From Flavobacterium sp. (GTDB taxonomy: Bacteria > Bacteroidota > Bacteroidia > Flavobacteriales > Flavobacteriaceae), in NCBI GenBank assembly GCA_018401995.1, contig JAGYJR010000016.1:1-46318 (forward strand): a stretch of DNA of 46,318 nucleotides, read 5' to 3'. The notes beneath the pieces were generated by a model. That model saw nothing but the letters and a program-made list of their open reading frames with translations, was not told where the DNA came from and ran no database searches. A program made the position numbers and the translations under genes. Below are positions 27,388 through 36,337 of the stretch, piece after piece (positions within the stretch are counted from its first letter, which is position 1; the number at the start of each line of letters is the position of its first letter).

Positions 27388-29283
27388 ATGAAAAAATTAA
27401 CCTTAGCCCTTTTTTGCATCATGGGAACCACAATGAGCGCTCAAGAAGTCATGACACCCGAAATGTTATGGCAATTAGGCAGAGTTTCACCTTTGGGAAT
27501 CTCCAAAGACGGAAAATCTATAATTTACAAAGTTTCGACTCCTGATATGCAGGAAAATAAATCGAATTCGAAAGTATATGCTCTTCCAATAAATGGCGGA
27601 AATCCAACAGAAATTAAAGAATATGCTGATTTATTGGCTGATAAAAACAAATCTTCAGATGGTACTTGGACACTTTCGCATAAAGAAGTAAAAATCAATT
27701 CGGTTTTAGGAAAAGATTTTTATCCTGAATTGAAAAAAAGTGATGTTTACGTATACGATGCACTAGATTATCGTCATTGGGATTCTTGGAACGAAGGCAA
27801 ACACAACCACGTTTTCATCACCAATGCCGATAAAAAAAGCACCGACATCATGAAAGATGAACCTTTTGATAGTCCGCAAAAGCCTTTTGGTGGTGATGAA
27901 GATTACATTTGGTCACCTGATAGTTCGAAAGTAATTTATGTGGCCAAAAAGAAAGCAGGAACCGCTTATGCAACTAGCACGAATACTGATTTGTACGAAT
28001 ATGATTTGGCATCTAAAACCACTAAAAATTTAACCGAGAGCAATTTGGGTTACGACACGCATCCAACATTTTCTCCACAAGGCGATTTGTCTTGGTTACA
28101 AATGAAACGCGATGGTTTTGAAGCTGATAAAAATGATATTATCGTGCGTCACAAAGGTTTAGACATTAATCTAACTGGCGCTTGGGATGGCACTGTAGAT
28201 AGTTTCGCTTGGAGTGCTGATGGAAAAAAAGTGTATTTCTTAGCGCCAATTGGTGGAACCAAACAATTGTTCGAAGTAAATTTTCCTGGTTTGACCAAAA
28301 TTGCTGTTCGTGCACAACAAATTACCAATGGCCAATTCGATGTGAATCAAATCATAGGTTTTTCAGGAAATCAAGTGTTAGTGACTAGAAGCGATATGAA
28401 TCATGCCAATGAAATTTTCAGCTACGATTTAAAGAAGAAATCTTGGAAGCAATTAACCAATATTAACACCGAAACTTATGCCAAATTAAGTTTGCCAACA
28501 GTTGAAAAACGCATGGTGAAAACTACAGATGGCAAAGAGATGTTGGTTTGGGTAATTTTACCTCCCAATTTTGATAAAACCAAAAAATATCCAGCAGTTT
28601 TATATTGCCAAGGCGGACCACAAGGAGCTTTATCCCAATTTTATTCTTTTCGATGGAATTTCCAAGTGATGGCATCGCAAGGTTATATTGTAGTAGCGCC
28701 AAATAGAAGAGGAATGCCAGGTCACGGTGTGGAATGGAACGAACAAATCAGTAAAGATTGGGGCGGACAAGTAATGGATGATTATTTAGCTGCAATTGAC
28801 GATGTTGCCAAAGAATCGTATGTTGATAAAAGTAGATTAGCAGCTGTTGGTGCGAGTTATGGTGGTTATTCTGTGTTTTACATGGCGGGAATGCACAACA
28901 AGCGTTTTAAAACTTTCATTTCACATTGTGGTGTTTTCAATTTAGAAAGTATGTATGGCACTACCGAAGAAGTATTTTTCACCGATTGGGACTTAGGTGG
29001 CGCTTATTGGGATACCAAAAATGCAGCCGCTCAAAAAACATATAAGGATTTCAATCCAATTAAATTAGTGAACAATTGGGATACGCCTATTTTCATTATT
29101 CAAGGCGGAAAAGATTACCGTGTGCCAATTGGTCAAGGCCAAGAAGCGTTTCAAGCGGCGCAACTAAAAGGTATCAAAAGTAGATTTATGTATTTCCCTG
29201 AAGAAAATCATTGGGTGTTACAACCGCAAAATGGTTTGGTTTGGCAACGTGAGTTTTTTAAATGGTTGAAGGAGACGTTGTAA
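27388..29283 (+). CDS. S9 family prolyl peptidase, exported
   Basis: This is a 631-residue serine peptidase of the DPP IV/acylaminoacyl-peptidase type. It has a signal peptide (MKKLTLALFCIMGTTMSAQ), a beta-propeller region (about 40-370) and a C-terminal alpha/beta-hydrolase. The triad is visible: Ser490 in GASYGGYS, Asp576 in GGKDYRVP, and His608 in PEENHWVL. CQGGPQGALSQF holds the oxyanion region. It releases dipeptides or acyl-amino acids from peptides in the periplasm. A symporter for acidic amino acids lies divergently upstream. A low-complexity repeat tract (GGAAATTCCAAAAGG variants) follows its stop. Confidence 0.93.
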   Translation: MKKLTLALFCIMGTTMSAQEVMTPEMLWQLGRVSPLGISKDGKSIIYKVSTPDMQENKSNSKVYALPINGGNPTEIKEYADLLADKNKSSDGTWTLSHKEVKINSVLGKDFYPELKKSDVYVYDALDYRHWDSWNEGKHNHVFITNADKKSTDIMKDEPFDSPQKPFGGDEDYIWSPDSSKVIYVAKKKAGTAYATSTNTDLYEYDLASKTTKNLTESNLGYDTHPTFSPQGDLSWLQMKRDGFEADKNDIIVRHKGLDINLTGAWDGTVDSFAWSADGKKVYFLAPIGGTKQLFEVNFPGLTKIAVRAQQITNGQFDVNQIIGFSGNQVLVTRSDMNHANEIFSYDLKKKSWKQLTNINTETYAKLSLPTVEKRMVKTTDGKEMLVWVILPPNFDKTKKYPAVLYCQGGPQGALSQFYSFRWNFQVMASQGYIVVAPNRRGMPGHGVEWNEQISKDWGGQVMDDYLAAIDDVAKESYVDKSRLAAVGASYGGYSVFYMAGMHNKRFKTFISHCGVFNLESMYGTTEEVFFTDWDLGGAYWDTKNAAAQKTYKDFNPIKLVNNWDTPIFIIQGGKDYRVPIGQGQEAFQAAQLKGIKSRFMYFPEENHWVLQPQNGLVWQREFFKWLKETL

Positions 29284-29531
29284 GGAAATTCCAAAAGGAA
29301 AATTCCAAATTCCAAAAGAGAAAAAATCAAGGGCAAGAACAAAAATCAAGGTCAAATTTTAAAAATATAACTCTAGGCTAGTCAGAAATTAAATTACATT
29401 GTTTTGTTTTTTTATTAGAGATCTGATTTATATCATGATATAAAATGTTTCTAAAAAAAATAATCACTTAAGAACTTTCTAACATCTTGAAAATAAGGAA
29501 TAGTTTTCAATTATATTTAACAACATTCAAT

Positions 29532-30074
29532 ATGAAATTAAAGAATTTTTTTTTATTTTTTTTAACTTTTATTAACTTATATTCATGTGCCCAATCTAAA
29601 CAGGAAACTAGTTTTCCTGAATATGGATTCTTTTTAGAGCCAATAATTGGTAATAATATTTTACTTAAAGAAAAAAAAGATGATGTCTTAAATCGGTTTG
29701 ACAAATTTATTTTATTTGAAAATGAATATGATAAGACTAATATATATTACGAAGTTAATAAAACGACAAAACTTCCAAACAATACTTCCACAGATTTTCA
29801 TGGGACTTTAGCTTTTAATAAAGATGATGAATTAATTTATTTTAACTTAAGTTTAGTTTATGGTAATGAATATAAATATTGGGAAGATATAATTACTATT
29901 CTTAAAAAAGCCGATAAACACAAAATAAATAATTTCATTTATGAATGTGAAAAAGTCATTTGTAATGAAGAAAATTCTACTTCCTTTAAATCATTTAGTC
30001 GAGGAAGAAATTTTGAAAAAGTCAATTTTTTTGAAATTAATTTTAAATGTACGTTTTTAACAAGTTTAAAATAA
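29532..30074 (+). CDS. Hypothetical lipoprotein
   Basis: From the ATG at 29532 the protein has 180 residues with a lipoprotein signal (lipobox LYSC, Cys19, then AQSK). The body is rich in Asn, Lys, Phe and Tyr: ILLKEKKDDVLNRFDKF, FHGTLAFNKDDELIYFNLSL and NNFIYECEKVICNE. A TTG at 29487 would add 15 residues before the signal and is less likely. Very high A+T content sets it apart from the S9 gene before it. I do not recognise the family. It ends at a bidirectional terminator shared with accC. Confidence 0.65.
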   Translation: MKLKNFFLFFLTFINLYSCAQSKQETSFPEYGFFLEPIIGNNILLKEKKDDVLNRFDKFILFENEYDKTNIYYEVNKTTKLPNNTSTDFHGTLAFNKDDELIYFNLSLVYGNEYKYWEDIITILKKADKHKINNFIYECEKVICNEENSTSFKSFSRGRNFEKVNFFEINFKCTFLTSLK

Positions 30075-30094
30075 AATTACAAACTTATAACTGC

Positions 30095-30124
30095 AAAAAA
30101 ACGGCTGATTACTCAGCCGTTTTT
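30095..30124. terminator. Bidirectional terminator
   Basis: ACGGCTGA (30101-30108), a TTAC loop and TCAGCCGT (30113-30120) form an 8-bp stem flanked by A on the left and T on the right, so it can stop the lipoprotein gene from the left and accC from the right. Confidence 0.88.
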
Positions 30125-30130
30125 CTATTT

Positions 30131-31474
30131 TTAAATCTCTTTCATTTTAAAAGATTCCATGAATTTTGTAGTGTAGTTTCCTGCTACATAATCCGGTTCG
30201 TCCATTAATTGACGGTGGAATGGTATGGTCGTTTTAATTCCTTCTATTACGAATTCATCAAGCGCACGCTTCATTTTTGCGATAGCTTCTTCTCTAGTTT
30301 GCGCCGTTGTAATTAACTTAGCAATCATAGAATCGTAATTTGGTGGAATCGTATATCCTGCGTAAACGTGCGTATCTAAACGAACTCCATGACCTCCTGG
30401 CGCATGTAAAACCGTGATTTTACCTGGCGATGGACGGAAATCATTATAAGGGTCTTCCGCATTGATACGGCATTCAATTGAATGCAATTGTGGGAAATAG
30501 TTCTTACCAGAAATTGGAATTCCAGCAGCTACCATAATTTGCTCACGAATTAAATCGTAATCAATCACTTGCTCCGTAATTGGGTGCTCTACTTGGATAC
30601 GTGTATTCATTTCCATGAAGTAGAAATTTCTGTGTTTATCAACTAAGAATTCAACTGTACCAGCTCCTTCATATTTGATATATTCTGCGGCTTTAACTGC
30701 TGCAGTTCCCATTGCTTCACGCAATTCATCAGTCATGAATGGTGAAGGTGTTTCTTCTGTTAATTTTTGGTGACGGCGTTGTACCGAACAATCTCTTTCT
30801 GATAAGTGACACGCTTTACCAAATGAATCTCCTACCACTTGAATTTCAATATGGCGTGGCTCTTCAATTAATTTCTCCATGTACATACCATCGTTTCCGA
30901 AAGCAGCAGCAGCTTCTTGACGCGCACTTTCCCATGCTTTCAGAAGTTCTTCTTCTTTCCAAATGGCACGCATTCCTTTTCCACCACCACCAGCAGTGGC
31001 TTTCATCATTACTGGGTATCCAATTTCTTTGGCCACTTTTTGAGCATCTTCAAAAGATTCTAAAATCCCTTCAGAACCAGGCACACATGGAACTCCAGCT
31101 TCTAACATTGTAGATTTTGCAGTGGCTTTATCACCCATTTTTTCGATCATCTCAGGAGAAGCACCGATGAATTTAATTCCGTGCTCCTGACAAATTTTAG
31201 AAAACTTAGCATTTTCAGATAAGAATCCGTAGCCAGGATGAATAGCATCAGCATTAGTAATTTCTGCCGCAGCAATAATATTGGACATTTTCAAGTAAGA
31301 TAAATTACTTGGTGGAGGACCAATACACACTGCCTCATCTGCAAAACGAACGTGTAAACTTTCAGCATCTGCTGTAGAATAAACCGCAACCGTTTTAATG
31401 CCCATTTCTCTACAGGTTCTAATTACACGAAGTGCAATTTCTCCTCTATTGGCAATTAATATTTTTTTAAACAT
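30131..31474 (-). CDS. accC: Biotin carboxylase subunit of acetyl-CoA carboxylase
   Basis: The enzyme carboxylates the biotin on the carrier protein with ATP and bicarbonate, the first step to malonyl-CoA. The 447-residue protein has the biotin-carboxylase N-domain ([17 protein letters not shown]), the ATP-grasp glycine loop [19 protein letters not shown], and the [14 protein letters not shown] active-site motif. The length matches the stand-alone subunit. It follows accB across a gap holding a 14-bp tandem repeat, and shares a transcript with it and fabH. Confidence 0.96.
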   Translation of the reverse strand: MFKKILIANRGEIALRVIRTCREMGIKTVAVYSTADAESLHVRFADEAVCIGPPPSNLSYLKMSNIIAAAEITNADAIHPGYGFLSENAKFSKICQEHGIKFIGASPEMIEKMGDKATAKSTMLEAGVPCVPGSEGILESFEDAQKVAKEIGYPVMMKATAGGGGKGMRAIWKEEELLKAWESARQEAAAAFGNDGMYMEKLIEEPRHIEIQVVGDSFGKACHLSERDCSVQRRHQKLTEETPSPFMTDELREAMGTAAVKAAEYIKYEGAGTVEFLVDKHRNFYFMEMNTRIQVEHPITEQVIDYDLIREQIMVAAGIPISGKNYFPQLHSIECRINAEDPYNDFRPSPGKITVLHAPGGHGVRLDTHVYAGYTIPPNYDSMIAKLITTAQTREEAIAKMKRALDEFVIEGIKTTIPFHRQLMDEPDYVAGNYTTKFMESFKMKEI

Positions 31475-31526
31475 AGGTTTTCAATTAGTCAATTAGACAT
31501 TGTTTTAATTACAAAGAAAGAATTAC

Positions 31527-31554
31527 TTCCAACTTCTAACTTCCAACTTCTAAC
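31527..31554. repeat. Tandem 14-bp repeat between accB and accC
   Basis: TTCCAACTTCTAAC is present twice head to tail at 31527-31540 and 31541-31554. Together with AGTCAATTAG-type units nearby it makes the accC leader low-complexity. Confidence 0.7.
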
Positions 31555-31558
31555 TTTA

Positions 31559-32047
31559 TTAAGATGGATCAACTAAAAATAACGGTTGGTCAAATTCAAC
31601 AGGTGAAGCGTCATCTACTAAAATTTTAACGATTTTACCTGATACTTCAGATTCAATTTCGTTAAATAACTTCATTGCCTCGATCACACATAATACATCT
31701 CCTTTTCCAATTGAAGAACCTACTTCAACAAACATTGGTTTGTCTGGAGCTGGTTTTCTGTAGAAAGTTCCAATAATTGGTGACTTTACAGTAATATATT
31801 TTGAATCATCTGATACTTCAGTTGCTGGGGCTGCTGCTACTGGAGCTGTTGGAGCCACTGGTTGTGGAGCTGCAGCTTGTGGTAAAGCAGTAGTTACTGG
31901 CATGTGTTGGATGTAAGCTGTAGCTGCTTCGGCTGCTTCATTAGTTGTTTTGATGGTGATTTTGAAATCATCCATTTCTAACTTCACTTCAGTTGCACCT
32001 GATTTGGCAACAAATTTGATTAAATTTTGAATTTCTCTAATATCCAT
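31559..32047 (-). CDS. accB: Biotin carboxyl carrier protein of acetyl-CoA carboxylase
   Basis: The carrier holds biotin on a lysine and shuttles carboxyl groups between AccC and the carboxyltransferase. The 162-residue protein starts MDIREIQNLIKFVAKSG. It has an Ala/Pro-rich linker (about 38-80) and a C-terminal biotinyl domain with IEAMKLFNE, where the biotinylated lysine is K126. An alternative ATG two codons upstream (32053) would add MI. It lies 30 bp after the fabH stop and 84 bp before accC. Confidence 0.95.
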   Translation of the reverse strand: MDIREIQNLIKFVAKSGATEVKLEMDDFKITIKTTNEAAEAATAYIQHMPVTTALPQAAAPQPVAPTAPVAAAPATEVSDDSKYITVKSPIIGTFYRKPAPDKPMFVEVGSSIGKGDVLCVIEAMKLFNEIESEVSGKIVKILVDDASPVEFDQPLFLVDPS

Positions 32048-32077
32048 AATCATAAAATTTGGTTTCTAGTTTGTTTT

Positions 32078-33073
32078 TTATTTTGTGTATGCCCATTTTA
32101 AATAGATAGCGCCCCACGTGAAGCCACCACCAAATGCAGCAAATATAATGTTATCTCCTTTTTTCAATTGCGATTCAAAATCACACAAAAGTAATGGCAA
32201 AGTTGCCGAAGTTGTATTTCCGTATTTGTGAATATTGATCAATACTTTTTCTTCATCTAATCCCATTCGATTAGCTGTAGCATCGATAATTCTTTTGTTT
32301 GCCTGATGTGCAACTAACCAATTTACGTCTTCTTTTGTTAAGTTATTGCGTTGCATGATTTTTTCACTCACATCGGCCATACCAGAAACTGCATATTTGA
32401 ATACCGTTTTTCCGTCCTGAAATACATAATGTTGTTTGTTTTTAACCGTTTCTTCAGAAGCTGGCAAAATAGAACCACCAGCGTCAATTTTTAAAAACTC
32501 ACGACCTATGCCATCACTTCTCAAAAATTCATCTTGCAGACCATATCCTTCATTATTAGGTTCAAATAAAACAGCGCCTCCACCATCTCCAAAGATGATA
32601 CAAGTAGCCCTATCTGTATAATCTATAATAGATGACATTTTATCGGCACCAATTAAAAGTACTTTTTTGTATTTTCCTGATGCGATATAAGCAGAAGCGG
32701 TAGACATTCCGTAAAGGAAGCTAGAACATGCTGCGTGTAAATCGTAGGCAAAAGCATTGGTAGCGCCAATTTGAGTTGCTACATAAACTCCAGTAGCCGC
32801 AACAGGCATATCAGGAGTAGCAGTAGCCATAATCACTAAATCAATTTCTTTAGGATCTAAATTTGCTTTCTCAATAAGATTTTGAGCAGCTTTAATAGCC
32901 AAGTATGATGTTCCTTGACCCTCTTCTTTAAGAATTCTTCTTTCTTTGATTCCAGTACGAGTGGTAATCCATTCATCATTTGTATCTACCAAAGTTTCTA
33001 AAACTTCATTAGACAAAACATAATCCGGAACATACGAACCGATAGCGGTTATAGCGGCTGTTATTTTGTTCAT
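32078..33073 (-). CDS. fabH: 3-oxoacyl-ACP synthase III
   Basis: FabH condenses acetyl-CoA or a branched starter with malonyl-ACP to begin fatty-acid chains. The 331-residue protein has the catalytic Cys116 (DLHAACSSFLYG), the His in WLVAHQANKRI and the Asn in HKYGNTTSATLP. In Bacteroidota FabH commonly prefers branched starters, giving iso-fatty acids, but that is family knowledge and not visible here. It precedes accB and accC on the same strand. A near-perfect palindrome (33091-33109) lies 17 bp before the start codon. Confidence 0.96.
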   Translation of the reverse strand: MNKITAAITAIGSYVPDYVLSNEVLETLVDTNDEWITTRTGIKERRILKEEGQGTSYLAIKAAQNLIEKANLDPKEIDLVIMATATPDMPVAATGVYVATQIGATNAFAYDLHAACSSFLYGMSTASAYIASGKYKKVLLIGADKMSSIIDYTDRATCIIFGDGGGAVLFEPNNEGYGLQDEFLRSDGIGREFLKIDAGGSILPASEETVKNKQHYVFQDGKTVFKYAVSGMADVSEKIMQRNNLTKEDVNWLVAHQANKRIIDATANRMGLDEEKVLINIHKYGNTTSATLPLLLCDFESQLKKGDNIIFAAFGGGFTWGAIYLKWAYTK

Positions 33074-33090
33074 AAATGTATTATTTCTAG

Positions 33091-33109
33091 TCGAAAAATT
33101 ATTTTTCGA
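33091..33109. promoter_or_regulatory. Palindrome upstream of fabH
   Basis: TCGAAAAAT (33091-33099) is exactly inverted at 33101-33109 around one central T. It lies between 18 and 36 bp before the fabH ATG, so it could be a repressor site or an RNA hairpin in the leader. The DNA palindrome is short in G+C, so an RNA hairpin would be weak. Confidence 0.4.
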
Positions 33110-33185
33110 AAAGTTGTGGAAATTACAAAAAAAAATCCAAACCTGATAAAATAGAACTACTAAAAATCAACTTTAATATATTAAC

Positions 33186-33210
33186 AAAAAAACCCTCACA
33201 AGGTGAGAGT
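33186..33210 (-). terminator. Terminator after rpmF
   Basis: On the minus strand ACTCTCAC, a CTT loop and GTGAGGGT (one G-T pair) are followed by seven T. It ends the DUF177-rpmF transcript and suggests fabH has its own promoter. Confidence 0.75.
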
Positions 33211-33235
33211 TTTTCTCTATTTTATCCAAAAGCAA

Positions 33236-33430
33236 TTATGCAACAGCTTCTGTTTTATCTACTACTACTTGACCTCTGTAGTACATTTTACCTTCATGCC
33301 AGTAAGCTCTGTGGTATAAATGCGCTTCTCCAGTTACAGGACATGTAGCAATTTGAGGAACAGACGCTTTATAATGTGTTCTTCTCTTGTCTCTTCTTGT
33401 TTTCGAGGTTTTTCTCTTAGGATGTGCCAT
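33236..33430 (-). CDS. rpmF: 50S ribosomal protein L32
   Basis: L32 is a small structural protein of the large subunit. The 64-residue protein starts [17 protein letters not shown] and reads [15 protein letters not shown]. Only one Cys of the zinc-ribbon set is left (Cys30), so this is a zinc-free or partly zinc-free form. It follows the DUF177 gene by 9 bp, the pairing conserved across bacteria, and ends before a terminator. Confidence 0.97.
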   Translation of the reverse strand: MAHPKRKTSKTRRDKRRTHYKASVPQIATCPVTGEAHLYHRAYWHEGKMYYRGQVVVDKTEAVA

Positions 33431-33439
33431 TTTACTATA

Positions 33440-33976
33440 TTATTTATCCGTTAATAGTTTCTTTAATGCTGCCCAACGTGGGTCAATATCTTCTTCTTTA
33501 TTCTCTTTTTGTTCTTTTGGAGCAAGTGATTCTAACTTGTCAATTGCTTCCGTATTCAAAGTTCCCTCTTTTACACCGGGATGAACTCGCTTAAATGGCA
33601 CAGACAATACAATTGATTCATATATATACTGTGACACATCAACTTGAAATTCACCATGTGGCAAAATCAGGAGTTCTTCATTCTCATTATTAAATGCTTC
33701 TCCAAATTTCACAATGAGATTTAATTTTCCTTTTACTGGCAAATCAAAATCTTCATTAGTTACATCGCAAGGCACATTTATAGTTCCTTTATGTTTGAAA
33801 TGAAGCTCAAGCATCGTACTTTTTTTCTCCAAAATCACTTCAACTATGATTGCTACGTCATTATATTCGTGAAAATCAAAGAGTTCAAAGAACGTTTTAT
33901 CTACCTGATATTCAAACTGATGTTTTCCTATTTTTAATCCTGCGAAAGGAATTAAATATTCTTTTAAATTTTTCAT
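33440..33976 (-). CDS. DUF177 (YceD-like) protein
   Basis: The 178-residue protein has the DUF177/YceD layout: an N-terminal beta-rich part (LIPFAGLKIGKHQFEYQVD), the motif CDVTNEDFDLPV with a single conserved Cys, an acidic middle (NNENEELLILPHGEF) and a C-terminal DPRWAALKKLL. YceD-type proteins are linked to 23S rRNA metabolism and are nearly always next to rpmF. Bacteroidota members lack most of the Cys residues seen in chloroplast homologues. The exact action is not established for this lineage. Confidence 0.9.
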   Translation of the reverse strand: MKNLKEYLIPFAGLKIGKHQFEYQVDKTFFELFDFHEYNDVAIIVEVILEKKSTMLELHFKHKGTINVPCDVTNEDFDLPVKGKLNLIVKFGEAFNNENEELLILPHGEFQVDVSQYIYESIVLSVPFKRVHPGVKEGTLNTEAIDKLESLAPKEQKENKEEDIDPRWAALKKLLTDK

Positions 33977-34062
33977 AACAACAGTTTTCCCTTTTTCAGG
34001 GAGTGCAAAGATATAAAATTATTATAAATTCAAACTAGTTATGAACATTTTTTTGTTTACAA

Positions 34063-35106
34063 CTACATTTGCTTGATTTTCAAAGGGTTTTCAGTCAAAA
34101 TTTGGTATTCATTTCGCTTATGAAAAATATCTATAGCCAAATAAAGCGCTTCTCTAAACGAATTTGGATTCGCCAAACCTTTACCAGCGATTTCAAAAGC
34201 GGTACCATGATCTGGCGACGTTCTAATTTTATTTAAACCAGCAGTATAGTTGACTCCGTTACCAAAAGAAAGTGTTTTGAATGGAATCAATCCTTGATCG
34301 TGATACATTGCTAAAATGGCATCATACTTTTCATATTGGAAGGAACCAAAAAAGCTATCCGATGCATACGGTCCAAAAACCATAGAACCAGCATCAAACA
34401 ATTTTTTTATTGTTGGACGAATAATTTCTTCATCTTCTTTACCAATAACACCATTATCTCCACAATGCGGATTTAAACCAAGCACAGCGATTTTAGGTTT
34501 TGAAATGCCAAAATCTTGAATTAATGTATCTTTAATAGTTTGTACTTTTTGTTCCAATAATTCAGCGGTTAAATGTTTGGAAACCTCATTCACCGGAATA
34601 TGGTCCGTTAACAAACCTATTCGGAGTTTGTCATGAACCATCAACATCAAAGCATTGCCTTCCAATTCTTTATCCAAATAATCTGTATGACCTGGAAAAG
34701 CAAAATCTTCCGATTGAATGTTATACTTATTAATAGGTGCCGTTAACAAAACATCAACAATTCCTTCTTTTAATGCTTTAGTAGCCGCTACAAAAGATTT
34801 TATTGCGTATTTCCCAACTATATCATCATTTTTACCAAACTCCAAGTTCACTCCTTCTTTCCAAAGATTAAACACGTTTACTTTACCCACAACAATTTGA
34901 TTCAAATGGTCAATTCCTTGAAGGTTAGTTGTTACTTCAGCATTCTTCTTTAAAAAAGAAAGAATTTTAACATTGGCAAAAATTACTGGCGTACACAATT
35001 CGAGCATACGTGTATCTTCGAATGTTTTCAAGACTACTTCGGCTCCAATTCCATTTAAATCACCTATTGAAATACCTACAATTATATTTTCTGCTTTTTT
35101 AGTCAT
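34063..35106 (-). CDS. pdxA: 4-hydroxythreonine-4-phosphate dehydrogenase
   Basis: PdxA oxidises 4-phosphohydroxy-L-threonine in pyridoxal phosphate synthesis. The 347-residue protein has the metal-binding histidines in FPGHTDYL, GLNPHCGDNG and AMYHDQGL, and the N-terminal GISIGDLNGIGAEV. The length is usual. It is divergent to riboflavin synthase with only about 59 bp between start codons, so the two promoters must overlap. Confidence 0.95.
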   Translation of the reverse strand: MTKKAENIIVGISIGDLNGIGAEVVLKTFEDTRMLELCTPVIFANVKILSFLKKNAEVTTNLQGIDHLNQIVVGKVNVFNLWKEGVNLEFGKNDDIVGKYAIKSFVAATKALKEGIVDVLLTAPINKYNIQSEDFAFPGHTDYLDKELEGNALMLMVHDKLRIGLLTDHIPVNEVSKHLTAELLEQKVQTIKDTLIQDFGISKPKIAVLGLNPHCGDNGVIGKEDEEIIRPTIKKLFDAGSMVFGPYASDSFFGSFQYEKYDAILAMYHDQGLIPFKTLSFGNGVNYTAGLNKIRTSPDHGTAFEIAGKGLANPNSFREALYLAIDIFHKRNEYQILTENPLKIKQM

Positions 35107-35127
35107 GATGAGTTGCTTTTAATTGCT

Positions 35128-35135
35128 TACTTTTG
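35128..35135 (+). promoter_or_regulatory. Candidate -7 box of ribE
   Basis: TACTTTTG matches TAnnTTTG exactly and lies 30 bp before the ribE ATG. The gap is too short for an FMN riboswitch and none is seen. Confidence 0.4.
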
Positions 35136-35165
35136 AAGTGCAAATTTAGTAAAATAAAATCAGTT

Positions 35166-35756
35166 ATGTTTACCGGAATTATCGAAACCCTAGGAACACT
35201 TACTCAAAAGGCAAAAGAAAATGACAATCTTCATTTAACAGTAGCAAGTTCAATCACCAATGAACTTAAAATTGACCAAAGTGTAGCACATAATGGCATT
35301 TGTTTAACAGTAGTTGCCATTAATAATGAAGAATATACTGTTACTGCCATTAAAGAAACTATTGATAAAACCAATTTAGGTGATTGGGAAGTGGGCGACA
35401 CTTTAAATATTGAACGCGCCATGAAACTAGGTGACCGATTAGATGGTCATATTGTCCAAGGTCACGTTGACCAAACAGCAACTTGTACAGCAATTGAAGA
35501 AGCAAACGGGAGCTGGTATTTCACTTTTGAATACGATCCTTCATTAGAAAACATTACTATTGAAAAAGGTTCAATTACAATTAATGGAACCAGTTTAACC
35601 GTTGTGAATTCAAAATTAAATAGTTTTAGTGTGGCGATTATTCCTTATACTTATGAAAACACCAACTTCAATTCATTTAAAGTAGGCACAAAAGTAAACT
35701 TAGAATTTGATGTAGTGGGAAAATACGTAAAACGCATTCACGATTTAAGAAAATAA
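35166..35756 (+). CDS. ribE: Riboflavin synthase, alpha chain
   Basis: The enzyme dismutates two 6,7-dimethyl-8-ribityllumazines to riboflavin. The ATG at 35166 gives MFTGIIETLG, the conserved start. An upstream in-frame start at 35133 would add eleven residues and is rejected. The 196 residues form two lumazine-binding repeats, with NGICLTVVAI in the first and NGTSLTVVNS in the second, and GDRLDGHIVQGHVDQ between them. A bidirectional terminator follows. Confidence 0.95.
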   Translation: MFTGIIETLGTLTQKAKENDNLHLTVASSITNELKIDQSVAHNGICLTVVAINNEEYTVTAIKETIDKTNLGDWEVGDTLNIERAMKLGDRLDGHIVQGHVDQTATCTAIEEANGSWYFTFEYDPSLENITIEKGSITINGTSLTVVNSKLNSFSVAIIPYTYENTNFNSFKVGTKVNLEFDVVGKYVKRIHDLRK

Positions 35757-35771
35757 AAAAGTTTAAGAAAT

Positions 35772-35800
35772 AAAAAAGGCTCTATTAAGAGCCTTTTTTT
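35772..35800. terminator. Bidirectional terminator overlapping the PID-CTERM gene end
   Basis: AAAAAAGGCTCT (35772-35783) and AGAGCCTTTTTTT (35788-35800) form a long stem around ATTA. It ends ribE from the left. The stop codon of the minus-strand PID-CTERM gene is in the loop and its last codons form one arm. Confidence 0.85.
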
Positions 35801-36000
35801 GTGAGTATATATTTCTTTGAAAGAACATATCCTAGTATTAATGCTACGAAAAACATAGCAATCAAACCTCCATCGATAGGTAAACCTGGTGGTGGTGGTG
35901 GCGTTGGTGGTGGTGGTGTATCACCTGGAGCACCTAACACAATTTGCGCATTCAATAATAGAGCGACAAAGAAAGCTATTTTTAGTAATGTTATTTTCAT
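35785..36000 (-). CDS. PID-CTERM sorting-domain small protein
   Basis: From the ATG at 36000 the protein has 71 residues: a signal peptide (LLKIAFFVALLLNAQIVLG), a Pro-rich spacer (APGDTPPPPTPPPPPG), the motif LPIDGG, a second hydrophobic helix (LIAMFFVALILGYVLS) and a basic tail KKYILTKKG. This matches the PID-CTERM family known from Bacteroidota. The tripartite end (motif, helix, positive tail) is like LPXTG and PEP-CTERM sorting signals, so a sortase- or exosortase-like enzyme may process it. No such enzyme is in the window. A further in-frame ATG at 36036 is less likely. Confidence 0.8.
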   Translation of the reverse strand: MKITLLKIAFFVALLLNAQIVLGAPGDTPPPPTPPPPPGLPIDGGLIAMFFVALILGYVLSKKYILTKKGS

Positions 36001-36181
36001 AGGGCGTAAAAATATAAATTTTTTCTTTCTGACCAAAGAAAATTATTTTATTTAAAGTTTTGTTAATATTTACAAAACTCATTATTTATTCAAAACACTA
36101 AAATATAAATAATTTTATACTTTACAATATTTTATGTTCAAAAAACTTAAAAAAAACTTAAAATTTTTTTTCTCATCCAAA

Positions 36182-36206
36182 AAAATAGCCATTAATTGGC
36201 TATTTT
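36182..36206 (-). terminator. Terminator after the tRNA gene
   Basis: AAAATAGCCA (36182-36191) and TGGCTATTTT (36197-36206) pair around a five-base loop. On the minus strand the stem is followed by a T run. It starts just after the mature tRNA 3' end at 36213. Confidence 0.75.
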
Positions 36207-36212
36207 AATGAG

Positions 36213-36286
36213 TGGTCCCACCTGGGCTCGAACCAGGGACCACCTGATTATGAGTCAGGTGCTCTAACCAACTGAGCTATAGGACC
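36213..36286 (-). tRNA. tRNA with CAT anticodon (Met or Ile2)
   Basis: The 74-nt minus-strand gene folds as a cloverleaf: acceptor GGTCCTA/TGGGACC with one G-T pair, D-arm TAGCTCAGTTGGTTAGAGCA, anticodon stem CCTGA/TCAGG with loop CTCATAA (anticodon at 36250-36252), and T-arm with GGTTCGAGCC. CCA is not encoded. A CAT anticodon can serve elongator Met, initiator Met, or Ile2 after lysidine modification. The acceptor has C4-G69 and C5-G68, the pairs that favour TilS in Ile2, so Ile2 is a serious alternative. It is not an initiator, because the 1-72 pair is G-C and the three G-C anticodon-stem pairs are absent. Confidence 0.9.
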
Positions 36287-36337
36287 AGTTTTGAGTGTGC
36301 AATATTACTACTATTTTTTTTGGGTTGCAAGATTTTT

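Noticed and set aside
35107..35165. FMN riboswitch before ribE
   Set aside because: The gap to pdxA is only about 59 bp and shows no RFN-element pattern.
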